Positions 35,589-43,261 of a stretch of DNA of 64,000 nt are shown here, one piece after another (the first letter of the stretch is position 1; each line of letters begins with the position of its first letter). The notes beneath the pieces were generated by a model, which searched no databases, was not told the origin of the DNA, and saw only the letters and a program-made list of their open reading frames with translations. The translations under genes and the position numbers were made by a program. The stretch covers positions 186,001 through 250,000 of the forward strand of contig NZ_CAJVCE010000001.1 in the NCBI RefSeq assembly GCF_910594985.1. Direction: 5' to 3'. The stretch comes from Paenibacillus allorhizosphaerae. Its GTDB lineage: Bacteria; Bacillota; Bacilli; Paenibacillales; NBRC-103111.

Positions 35589-37933
35589 AGCTTTAAGGTT
35601 CCTAGATGATTTTGATCGTCCCGCGACTTCTCCACCACCGCAGTTGTGTTATATTCCGGGATGTTCGAGTATGGCTCATAAACGCCTTTGGGCATCAAGC
35701 AATTGCCTTCCGGCCAAAATAGCGCGATGTTGCCTGCCTGCATGCGCCCGAATTTCGTTGTCCCATGAAACTCGCCATGGTCGTTGCGTACTACGACGGA
35801 ATCGCCTTCCGAGAGCCCAAGCGTCCTCCCGTCTTCCGCATTCATCAGCACGTCACGGCGTCCCGCACCGTTGAAAGAATCTTTTTCCCCGTAAATCATC
35901 GAATTAAACTGCTTTCCACGGCGGGTCGTCACATGGAAGTGCCCTTCCGGCCTGTTTAGATCGGGAACTTCGACCGGAATCAAGCGGCCTCGTCCGTCGG
36001 AAGTGGGGCAAATCCCGCCTTCGCACAACCAAGCTCCGCCCCATTGAAACACATCCCCGGCCTTTTCCAAATGCTGGATGCCGTCATAATTCGGCGCTGC
36101 CGCCGCAATTTCTTGACGTATGACTTGCGCATCCTCGAACCAAACAAGTTCTTTGCTCTCCGGCTTGACCCTTGCCGCCAAATCGATATAAATGGCCCAC
36201 TCCGGACGGGCCTGATCGATTCTCGGACCTTCGATCTCCGGCGAAAAATATACCATTCGCTCCGTCGAAGTGGAAGTTCCTCCTCCCGGCTGCTCATACC
36301 GGGTCATTGCCGGCAGTACAATGACAGCTTCACTGGCATCGGCAAGCGTCGAGGTGTTGAATATAATGTCCTGATGTACCCTTAATTCCACACTTTCCAA
36401 GCATTGCTTGGAATAAACGGGATCGGGCATCGTCTCCAGAAAATTGCCGCCGGACATATAGAAGAGCCTTAGTTTCCGCTCATGTCCTTCAGGCAGCAAG
36501 GCGTTCTGAAGCGATTGCCCTACGGGATCGCCTTGCCATTCCGGGATCGAAAAGCCCCATAGCCGCTCGAGCCGCCGGGCATGCTCTGCATTGAAATCGC
36601 CTCCGGGCAAACTGTACGGGTCCGCCCCCATCTCCCCGGCGGCCTGCACACCGCTGTGTCCGCGTATTGGCATCAGTCCGCAATGCGCTCTCCCCAAAAA
36701 ACCGCGGAGCAGCGCCAGATTCGCCACCTGCGATATGTTGTCGGTGCCGAAACGATGCTGCGTCAGTCCCATGCTCCATACGAACACGCCGGATTTCGCC
36801 TTCGCCAACGTGTGAGCGAATTCACGCATGTTTTGCTTGGAAAGTCCCGACGATTGCTCGAGCAAACTCCATTCCTGGTTCATCACATGAGCCTTCAGTT
36901 CCTCCATCCCTTGCGTATGCTCATTGACAAAATGACGATCAATCGCTGAACCCGGCTCCTGTTCCTCCATTTCAAACCAAATCTTCATGACGCCATGCAT
37001 GAATGCGATGTCGCCGCCGATTTGCACCGGATAAAACGCATCGGCCAGCCTAGTTCCGAACAAAGCGGATTCCGGAATGGATGGAATCCAATATTCATCC
37101 ATAGCCGGTTCGTAATACGGATTGATCACGATAATTTTGGTACCTTGACGCTTGGCGGCATACATGTATTTGGTCGATACCGGCTGATTGGCCGCCGCTA
37201 CGCTGCCCCAGAACACGAGCACATCGGTTCCGATCCAGTCCTTGTAGCTGCAGCTGGATGCGGCAATGCCTACCGACCGCTTCAGTGCGGTTTTGGATGG
37301 GGCGTGACAAATCCTCGAAGCATTATCGATATGGTTGGTGCCAAGAAATCGGGCGACTTTAGCTCCTACATAATACGATTCGTTCGTAATGCCCCGGGCA
37401 GTCATATAGAAAGCAAGCTGCTTCGGGTCGATGTTTTTAATTTTCGTGGAAATGCGGTCGAGCGCTTCATCCCACGTCAAGCGTCTGAACCTGGGATCTC
37501 CCTTTTCGCGGATTAGCGGGTACGGAATACGGCCTAAGTTCCTTAATTCCGTCCCGTTCATTTGCCGCAACCGCGTAATATCCGTTTCGAACACGGCTTC
37601 GGACATGGCGGGCATCGTATTGAGCTTCAACAAGTTCAACCGGGTTGTGCACAAATGAGGCCCTTCCAACGTCTGATCTTGCAAACCAGCTACACCCAGG
37701 GCGCATCCGTCACACACACCCTGCGTCAAAATACGATACGCATATGGGAGCGCATCCCGATTTTCCCAAGCCACCTTCAGCGTTTCGCGAAGATGCCGCG
37801 GTTTCAGTTTACTGAAACCAAAAGGCATCATGCTCACCCACAGCTTCGGGTCCGGTTTTCTTGGCAGACGGATTCGACCGCTATGCTTTGTGTTTCCCAC
37901 AAAACCACCTCGCTTCCCGTTTCGCATTACCAT
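35585..37933 (-). CDS. FdhF/YdeP-type molybdopterin oxidoreductase (formate dehydrogenase alpha-like)
   Basis: This 782-residue enzyme binds bis-molybdopterin guanine dinucleotide. Cysteines in GVCDGCALG (about 73-81) and in HLCTTR (about 95) are placed for an iron-sulfur site. The molybdenum ligand is a cysteine in SRICHAPSKTALK (about 205), not selenocysteine. Further segments are DVLVFWGSVAAANQPVSTKY, GLMPIRGHSGVQAAGEMGAD and the C-terminal MopB_CT domain. The annotated ATG has weak AAGG support; a GTG at 37900 with GAGGTGG is an alternative. No electron-transfer subunit is adjacent. Formate oxidation is likely but unproven; related YdeP proteins are tied to acid resistance. Confidence 0.9.
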   Translation of the reverse strand: MVMRNGKRGGFVGNTKHSGRIRLPRKPDPKLWVSMMPFGFSKLKPRHLRETLKVAWENRDALPYAYRILTQGVCDGCALGVAGLQDQTLEGPHLCTTRLNLLKLNTMPAMSEAVFETDITRLRQMNGTELRNLGRIPYPLIREKGDPRFRRLTWDEALDRISTKIKNIDPKQLAFYMTARGITNESYYVGAKVARFLGTNHIDNASRICHAPSKTALKRSVGIAASSCSYKDWIGTDVLVFWGSVAAANQPVSTKYMYAAKRQGTKIIVINPYYEPAMDEYWIPSIPESALFGTRLADAFYPVQIGGDIAFMHGVMKIWFEMEEQEPGSAIDRHFVNEHTQGMEELKAHVMNQEWSLLEQSSGLSKQNMREFAHTLAKAKSGVFVWSMGLTQHRFGTDNISQVANLALLRGFLGRAHCGLMPIRGHSGVQAAGEMGADPYSLPGGDFNAEHARRLERLWGFSIPEWQGDPVGQSLQNALLPEGHERKLRLFYMSGGNFLETMPDPVYSKQCLESVELRVHQDIIFNTSTLADASEAVIVLPAMTRYEQPGGGTSTSTERMVYFSPEIEGPRIDQARPEWAIYIDLAARVKPESKELVWFEDAQVIRQEIAAAAPNYDGIQHLEKAGDVFQWGGAWLCEGGICPTSDGRGRLIPVEVPDLNRPEGHFHVTTRRGKQFNSMIYGEKDSFNGAGRRDVLMNAEDGRTLGLSEGDSVVVRNDHGEFHGTTKFGRMQAGNIALFWPEGNCLMPKGVYEPYSNIPEYNTTAVVEKSRDDQNHLGTLKL

Positions 37934-38155
37934 GTATACCTTATATATAATTTTAACAGGTAAGCGCTATCACAACAATTTGGATTTATTCTCTTTCCTA
38001 AATGTGAAGCCGCTGGATGTTGGGGCAATACAACGACGAAAAAGCAGCCATCGCCGACAATCCGTACGATAACTGCTGCTTCCAGCCAAGACCTGCAATG
38101 CACGCTGTGATCCTTTTGCGTGTAAGAAGCTCCGTGCAACTAGGCCCCCCAAAAT

Positions 38156-39052
38156 TTACACGCCCCATTCTTTACGGGCATCCTCCATAGACTTCGTCGG
38201 TGTTTTCTGCCATGCGTAGTGTCCTTTCGGTTTGGCCCCGATCCATCGTTCGTCTACGGGCTCCGATGCCAGCTGATAACGCGTATCCGCGCTGAGCCGG
38301 TACCGATCCGTCATGTTATTCGTAGACGCATGCATCATAAACATGCCGAATATAATTGCGTCTCCCGCTTCAAACGACGTCGTCGCCCACTGACCGCCGT
38401 ATTTTTCGACGATTTCGACCGGATCTTCGGAGAACCAACCTTTGGCTACATTATCACGGTCTACATCCAGCCTTCCGTATGTTTCTTTGATTTTGTCGAA
38501 GTGCTGCGATCCGAGCAATAACGTGAGGGTTCCCATCTCGATCGGCGTATCGCCGAGTGGTGTCCACATCGTGTATACATTCGGGGTTCCACGGCCCATA
38601 TACACAATATCGTAGTGAGCTCCCGTGTTCCCTCCCCGTCCTACCGCACGCGGCCATTTATAATCATAGGTCATCGATGGACCGTCCAGCAGCCGATCAA
38701 AAAAAGCCATAACGGAAGGACCGCTGACCAGCTGCACAAACGTCGGAAATCGTTCCTTCAATTGTTCCGCTCCGGAGCCCCAAATCCCGCCTTTGTTATC
38801 CGGACCGATTCTGCCTTCTTCGAGCGGCGCGCCGGAATCGAGTCTCCCCATGGAATGAAGATTGCGAACAAATTCCATTCTTGCCTCCAGCACCTGCTCG
38901 CGGTCGTGAAATCCGCGAAGCAGCAAATAACCGTCCTGTTCTAAACGCGCCCTTAACGCTTCCGTATCGTTGATCATATCGTTGGAGCTTCTAAGCTCCG
39001 CTAGACCGGCACTCCCCGTATCATATTCCCGGCTTCCGATTTGCACCTTCAT
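38156..39052 (-). CDS. Phytanoyl-CoA dioxygenase (PhyH) family protein
   Basis: This 298-residue Fe(II)/2-oxoglutarate oxygenase-like protein has a complete HxD motif in GGNTGAHYDIVYMG (about 150) and a distal histidine in IIFGMFMMHASTNN (about 240), followed by an arginine in RYRLSADTRYQ that may bind 2-oxoglutarate. Start 39052 follows GGAGGAAC by five bases. It is not closely similar to the PhyH protein at 22099-22827. It stands alone, with two palindromes upstream that may be its operators. The substrate is unknown. Confidence 0.87.
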   Translation of the reverse strand: MKVQIGSREYDTGSAGLAELRSSNDMINDTEALRARLEQDGYLLLRGFHDREQVLEARMEFVRNLHSMGRLDSGAPLEEGRIGPDNKGGIWGSGAEQLKERFPTFVQLVSGPSVMAFFDRLLDGPSMTYDYKWPRAVGRGGNTGAHYDIVYMGRGTPNVYTMWTPLGDTPIEMGTLTLLLGSQHFDKIKETYGRLDVDRDNVAKGWFSEDPVEIVEKYGGQWATTSFEAGDAIIFGMFMMHASTNNMTDRYRLSADTRYQLASEPVDERWIGAKPKGHYAWQKTPTKSMEDARKEWGV

Positions 39053-39137
39053 CGCAAGTTCCTCCACTCCATTTGGCTATCCTTGTACCGAACAAGTCCA
39101 GACTATCAAATCTGCGGAAGCTCGTATTTATCGAAAA

Positions 39138-39154
39138 GCGCATAATTATTGCGC
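39138..39154. promoter_or_regulatory. 17-bp palindrome upstream of PhyH gene
   Basis: GCGCA and TGCGC arms surround TAATTAT. The whole site is nearly self-complementary and begins 86 bp before the PhyH start, a plausible operator for an unknown regulator. Confidence 0.35.
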
Positions 39155-39250
39155 AAAAAATATCAACAGGTTGGCATCTTCAAATGCTGTGCGACATGGA
39201 GTTCACCCATGAACATTTTTTTGAAAATCAGTTTCAATCCACTATTTTGT

Positions 39251-39272
39251 TTACATAATATATGTTATGTAA
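39251..39272. promoter_or_regulatory. 22-bp palindrome in PhyH upstream region
   Basis: Perfect arms TTACATAA and TTATGTAA are separated by TATATG. It has no T tract or GC-rich stem, so a protein-binding site is more likely than a terminator. Confidence 0.4.
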
Positions 39273-39395
39273 ATTTTAAAGTTTAACCTATTTCGCGGTG
39301 ACGTGTTCCATTCCCAGGCTTCTGGACTTTTCAGTTCAAAATAATGTTTTAATAGTTTTCATCCATGTTCATCGAGAATACGTCCGCATGGCCCG

Positions 39396-40550
39396 TTAAT
39401 CCAGTATGCTGGCCAATGCTGCGTTGTTAAAGTACTCAAAATAATGATACGGCCGATTGTTCACTCTTTTCATCGTCACCTGAAAGTTTAGCGTAATCAG
39501 TTCATTCTCTGGGTCAACCATGAAAAGCGTATTTCCCCTGCCGGTATGCGAGAAAGTTGCTGCCGAACGAAGCGTTCCGGTATAATCCTGCTTCGATCCG
39601 CTAATGCCCCAGCCTAATCCCCAACAGGCTTCCTTAAAGAATTCGCCATCCAATCTGGAGGATACGCCTGGAATTTGATTCATTGTCATCTTTTGGACGC
39701 CGAGCTTGCTCAGCAGTCGGAAGCCGTCATAACTGCCTTTGTTCAAAAAAGTTTGTCCGAAAATCGCCATATCATGGACGGTGGAGCAAAGCCCGCTGCC
39801 CCCCATTGGTTTAATTACATTTTCATAGTCTGCGTAACGGGGAAACGGCGCATTCGGGGGATGCTTCGCGACTCTGGCGTACTGCTCCGGCGGAACGATA
39901 TAGTAGGTATCGTTCATTCCTAACGGCTGGAACATGCGCTCGGTAGCGAATTCGTGTATGTTTTGACCGGTCACACGACGAATAATTTCCGTTAACAGCA
40001 AAAAGCCATAACCGCAATAATTCATCTCAGAGCCGGGATAAAAGTTAAGCGGAGCCTTATGACCTGTCGTTAAATACTTGTATACGTCCGGATGCAAATT
40101 GTTCGGGCATTGTTCCATATCCACGTGAGCGCTGCCGCTATTCGCCATTTCCCAGATCCAGTCTTCGGCGATGCCGGACGTGTGGGTCATTAGATGGTGA
40201 ACAAGAACCTTTTCCTTATTTTCACCGGTAAACTCCGGTATATAGTCCTGAACTGGCAGCTCGAGCGCCACTTTTCCTTCTTCAACTAGCAGCATTACAG
40301 CCGAGGCGGTAACCGGCTTGGAGATCGAAGCCAATTGGAATATCGTATCCAATTTCATCGGTCCATAGCTCTTGTCATAATCCGGATCAACAAAAAGCTT
40401 GTGGCTTACAATAATTCCTTTTCGGGCGATAAGCGAGATCATGATCGGCGCGACTCCTCGTTCCACCCATTGTTCCTGCAAGTTTTCCAGCTTGGAAATA
40501 CGGGATTCACACATACCCGCTTCCGCTGCGTTCCCATAGCGAAGCTTCAT
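39396..40550 (-). CDS. Serine hydrolase of the beta-lactamase class C / esterase family
   Basis: This 384-residue protein has the penicillin-binding-protein-like transpeptidase fold. The nucleophile motif SxxK is S75-I-S-K78 in FQLASISKPVTASAVML. The third motif is HTG in ATFSHTGRGNTLF. The second motif, normally YxN, reads NYCGYGFLLLTEI, so the asparagine is replaced by glycine. No signal peptide is present, so it is probably a cytoplasmic esterase or peptidase rather than an antibiotic-resistance enzyme. ATG 40550 is chosen because GGAGGAA lies six bases upstream; a frame to 40646 is unsupported. Confidence 0.88.
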   Translation of the reverse strand: MKLRYGNAAEAGMCESRISKLENLQEQWVERGVAPIMISLIARKGIIVSHKLFVDPDYDKSYGPMKLDTIFQLASISKPVTASAVMLLVEEGKVALELPVQDYIPEFTGENKEKVLVHHLMTHTSGIAEDWIWEMANSGSAHVDMEQCPNNLHPDVYKYLTTGHKAPLNFYPGSEMNYCGYGFLLLTEIIRRVTGQNIHEFATERMFQPLGMNDTYYIVPPEQYARVAKHPPNAPFPRYADYENVIKPMGGSGLCSTVHDMAIFGQTFLNKGSYDGFRLLSKLGVQKMTMNQIPGVSSRLDGEFFKEACWGLGWGISGSKQDYTGTLRSAATFSHTGRGNTLFMVDPENELITLNFQVTMKRVNNRPYHYFEYFNNAALASILD

Positions 40551-40722
40551 TTTGAATTCCTCCATCTTTTGGCATATTACAAGACTTGCAAAGTTATTGC
40601 CGTTTTCTTTGCTTGCTCCCTTATCAAAGTAGATGCGAAACAGCAACTGGAATATTTACCCAAATATCATATCGCACATTTGTTCCCATGTAAATATGTG
40701 AAAAATACGAAGTTAACGCAAA

Positions 40723-40749
40723 GAGGCTGCCGGTCTCCACGGCAACCTC
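40723..40749 (-). terminator. Hairpin after the APH-type kinase gene
   Basis: GAGGTTGCCG and CGGCAGCCTC arms (one mismatch) with a 7-nt loop and only TTTG after it on the minus strand. It is a weak terminator candidate. Confidence 0.45.
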
Positions 40750-40794
40750 GCTAGCTGATTCTATCGTGTTTCTATTACATAAGTCCAACTAACG

Positions 40795-41733
40795 CTACGA
40801 GATACGTTTTAATATACTCAACAAATATTGATCCAGGCACTCAGCTACGATCTCTGTCGTTAATCCGATTTTGCCCAAGTCTGTCCATCCTTTATATACC
40901 TCAGGAGGCCAATAAGCGAAGTCGATCAAAGTGACAAGATCCCAGTAAGGATCATAGACAAAGGAATCTCCTGCATACTTTTGATACGAAGAAAGAAATT
41001 GGTCGGCTGTTTGTACATCGTAAAGTTGCGCCAAGTTTACACGGCAATGGCCGACATCGATGCCGGCCGGGCCGACACAACCGTTGACCCAATCGACGAC
41101 ACCGCTCACCTCTCCGCCTTTCCATAGCACGTTCGCCGGGTGATAGTCCCGGTGTATGAAACGATTAATGACAAACGGACGGGGTCCCGTCACGATGTCG
41201 GCAGCAGCGCGCCATTGGGCGGGATATTCGGACCAAGATGACGTATCCAGTGATGCGGCATCACAGTACGGTGCAAACGTCCGAGAATAATCGGCAGCTT
41301 CAACCTTATGAATCCGCGCGAGCGCTTCGGCCATGCCGTCCACCCATCGTACTGTGTCCGGCGGTTCCAATACAACGCTGCCTTCCAATCGGGTCATAAG
41401 CAGCGCCGGCACGCCGCACGCGCTTCCGGTTTCATCGAATGCAATGAGCTTCGGCGTCTGCACGCCAACGCATTGAGAGGCCCGACGTAAGCTTTCAGCT
41501 TCGTGAAGAGCCAAATCAGGCTGCTCCCGTACCCACTCCGCATTGTCGAACTGCCGCAGCACGACGCTTCTCTCTTCTCCATTCACTTTAAGAAGAATTC
41601 CGTGAACAAGCGAGGAAATCCCTCCATGAAGCCGCCGTATCGAGAGCACGTTCGCTTCAGGATGTACAGCATGGATGACCCACTCGAGCGCTTGGTCGGA
41701 TAACACGTTATTCATCGTATTCACTGGCTTCAT
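40795..41733 (-). CDS. Phosphotransferase of the aminoglycoside phosphotransferase (APH/choline kinase) family
   Basis: This 312-residue small-molecule kinase has the catalytic loop FIHRDYHPANVLW (about 200-212) and the metal-binding aspartate in GVVDWVNGCVGPAGIDVGH. The N-terminal lobe has LHGGISSLVHGILLKVNG and the lysine-equivalent region SVVLRQF. It phosphorylates a hydroxyl on an unknown small molecule; resistance to an aminoglycoside cannot be inferred. Its start overlaps the end of the P-loop gene by 26 bases, so the two are co-transcribed. An alternative ATG is at 41715. Confidence 0.88.
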   Translation of the reverse strand: MKPVNTMNNVLSDQALEWVIHAVHPEANVLSIRRLHGGISSLVHGILLKVNGEERSVVLRQFDNAEWVREQPDLALHEAESLRRASQCVGVQTPKLIAFDETGSACGVPALLMTRLEGSVVLEPPDTVRWVDGMAEALARIHKVEAADYSRTFAPYCDAASLDTSSWSEYPAQWRAAADIVTGPRPFVINRFIHRDYHPANVLWKGGEVSGVVDWVNGCVGPAGIDVGHCRVNLAQLYDVQTADQFLSSYQKYAGDSFVYDPYWDLVTLIDFAYWPPEVYKGWTDLGKIGLTTEIVAECLDQYLLSILKRIS

Positions 41734-42271
41734 CCTCTCGTATAGAATTACACTTTCTCTGTTGCAAGTAAACTTTAATCTGATCCATAATCGAATCCAT
41801 AGATTCCACCGTATCGATTACAAGCTCTCCATCCATCGGTTGAATGCTTAAGACTTTATAATAACTTTTAAGCTCGTCAAAATCAGTAATCAATTGGTTT
41901 GGGAGCGGATTCGATTTCCGTTTATTAAAACGTTCAGCCCAAATCTTCTCATCGCTGCAAGTGCAAAGAATCGATTTCAGACCATAGTCGCGGCTTTCCA
42001 ACCATAACTTAAAATGGTTCATTTCCTCTTCTTTATTGAAAGGGAAATCAAGTATGTACCGCATATTCGTACTGGCATTCGTTTGTAACAAGCGAAACAA
42101 GATCCCGTACGATACTTTGTTTCTTTGTTCATGATTATCGTTATAATCAGAGATGACATCGTAAAAATCATCTTTACGAATGATAGGGACATTTAGCATT
42201 GGACCCAGTCTATCGGATATTGTCGTTTTCCCGACGCCCGGCCGTCCTCTTAATAAAATGACTTCTCCCAC
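41708..42271 (-). CDS. P-loop NTPase, small-molecule or nucleoside kinase-like
   Basis: This 187-residue protein has Walker A GRPGVGKTTISDRLG at about residues 8-22, then VPIIRKDDFYDVISDY, and SILCTCSDEKIWAERFNKRK, the lid-like region of zeta toxin/adenylate-kinase-type P-loop kinases. I start it at GTG 42271, where GGGGAGG lies six bases upstream. The frame stays open for 86 more codons up to 42529, but that part has no ribosome binding site at its ATG and no recognisable domain. It overlaps the APH-type gene. The substrate is not known. Confidence 0.75.
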   Translation of the reverse strand: MGEVILLRGRPGVGKTTISDRLGPMLNVPIIRKDDFYDVISDYNDNHEQRNKVSYGILFRLLQTNASTNMRYILDFPFNKEEEMNHFKLWLESRDYGLKSILCTCSDEKIWAERFNKRKSNPLPNQLITDFDELKSYYKVLSIQPMDGELVIDTVESMDSIMDQIKVYLQQRKCNSIREDEASEYDE

Positions 42272-42619
42272 AAAGAACCTCCCCGAGCCGCTAATCACCT
42301 TTCCCGTGTATACAGAAAAATCGGCCATTGATTTAGAATCAAATCTCCTGCATGTTCCCCTCCTATGGCTGACTGTCGTTGCATCTTTGATACTTTTCTC
42401 TATTTGCGTTTCAATTTCCTTTATTTGTAACCAAGTTAACTTGCCTGCGTCAGTGGCAGTCGCAACAATCCTAGACCTAAGTCGGGGATAAAACACTACA
42501 CGGGTCCAAAGCGGAAACCTGTGGTTCATGGTACACTGTTAACGGTTAAAAAATATACATACTACCTTCTATTCGTAGAACATGAATATACCAGGAAGAA
42601 TGGAAAAGAGGATGATACC
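42272..42619. other. Intergenic region between divergent P-loop and small membrane protein genes
   Basis: This 348-bp region is open in the P-loop gene frame for 86 codons. It also contains AGGAGGGGAAC followed by ATG CAG GAG ATT TGA on the minus strand, which could be a four-codon leader. I see no recognised domain, RNA element or promoter that I would defend. Confidence 0.4.
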
Positions 42620-43039
42620 ATGTATGTGATCATAAGTCCGAAACGAATTCTGATCGTCGGCACGATGGTACTTACCATTACCGCCGGCATGGGGTTATGG
42701 AACAAGGAAGCCGCTGCAAGCCCTTTTCAAAGCCTTCTCGAGAGAATTGACAGCCACAACAAACAGATTGCAGCCAAAGATGATTTCCTGCGTGTACTCG
42801 GCGCTTCTTCGGATGAAGAGTTGTACGATTCTTTGCTCGAAGGAAAATCGCTCGCCGACATTGCAGCGGGCAATCAAGCGGATGTAGACAACATTATCAA
42901 CCTCCAAGTTGCCGAATTAACAGCTCAGCTGGATTCGCGTCTTGCGGATGGAAGTTTGCTGCCGCATCAATACCGGGCTCAAAAAGCGGAACTTGAGGAA
43001 ATCATTAAGAAAAGTGTGTATGGCGAATCGTCTGCATAG
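42620..43039 (+). CDS. Small exported or membrane-anchored hypothetical protein
   Basis: This 139-residue protein has an N-terminal hydrophobic segment (ILIVGTMVLTITAGMGLW, about 10-27) that may be a signal peptide or anchor. A mostly helical polar domain follows, with DDFLRVLGASSDEELYDSLLEGKSL-like helices and a charged C-terminus (RAQKAELEEIIKKSVYG). The ATG at 42620 follows AGAGGATG by five bases. Short alternating Leu/Asp/Glu-rich helices recall small Bacillales proteins in which a degron-like or DUF helix bundle is exported, but I do not recognise a named family. It is monocistronic and ends before a strong shared terminator. Confidence 0.72.
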   Translation: MYVIISPKRILIVGTMVLTITAGMGLWNKEAAASPFQSLLERIDSHNKQIAAKDDFLRVLGASSDEELYDSLLEGKSLADIAAGNQADVDNIINLQVAELTAQLDSRLADGSLLPHQYRAQKAELEEIIKKSVYGESSA

Positions 43040-43157
43040 GAAGCATAGGCAAAACGAGGTTAGATCAGCAGTCGCATCTGGGAATATTATCCGTTTTTAA
43101 TACATAAAGATTGCTTTGCGTATTATGTGAGGCTGACATGTCGCGTTGTATGAGATG

Positions 43158-43204
43158 AAACAAAACCAGTCATAACACCATTAAGTGTTAGACTGGTTTT
43201 GTTT
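43158..43204. terminator. Strong bidirectional terminator between convergent genes
   Basis: AAACAAAACCAGTC and GACTGGTTTTGTTT arms, perfect over 14 bp, enclose an inner TAACAC/GTGTTA pair. It serves the small protein gene on the plus strand and the LacI-controlled operon on the minus strand. Confidence 0.9.
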
Positions 43205-43261
43205 ATTTCAATACCACAGGCCGCCGAGCAATAGTAATACTACTAACCGGTCACCCGCGTC

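Larger units (their letters stand above)
39053..39395. other. AT-rich intergenic region with palindromes
   Basis: This 343-bp region lies upstream of the PhyH gene and downstream of the beta-lactamase-like gene. No coding potential is seen. It contains the two inverted repeats listed at 39138-39154 and 39251-39272. Confidence 0.6.

Noticed and set aside
35585-37933. Possible selenoprotein in the formate dehydrogenase-like gene
   Set aside because: The molybdenum-ligand position is encoded as cysteine in the SRICHAPS segment, with no in-frame TGA.
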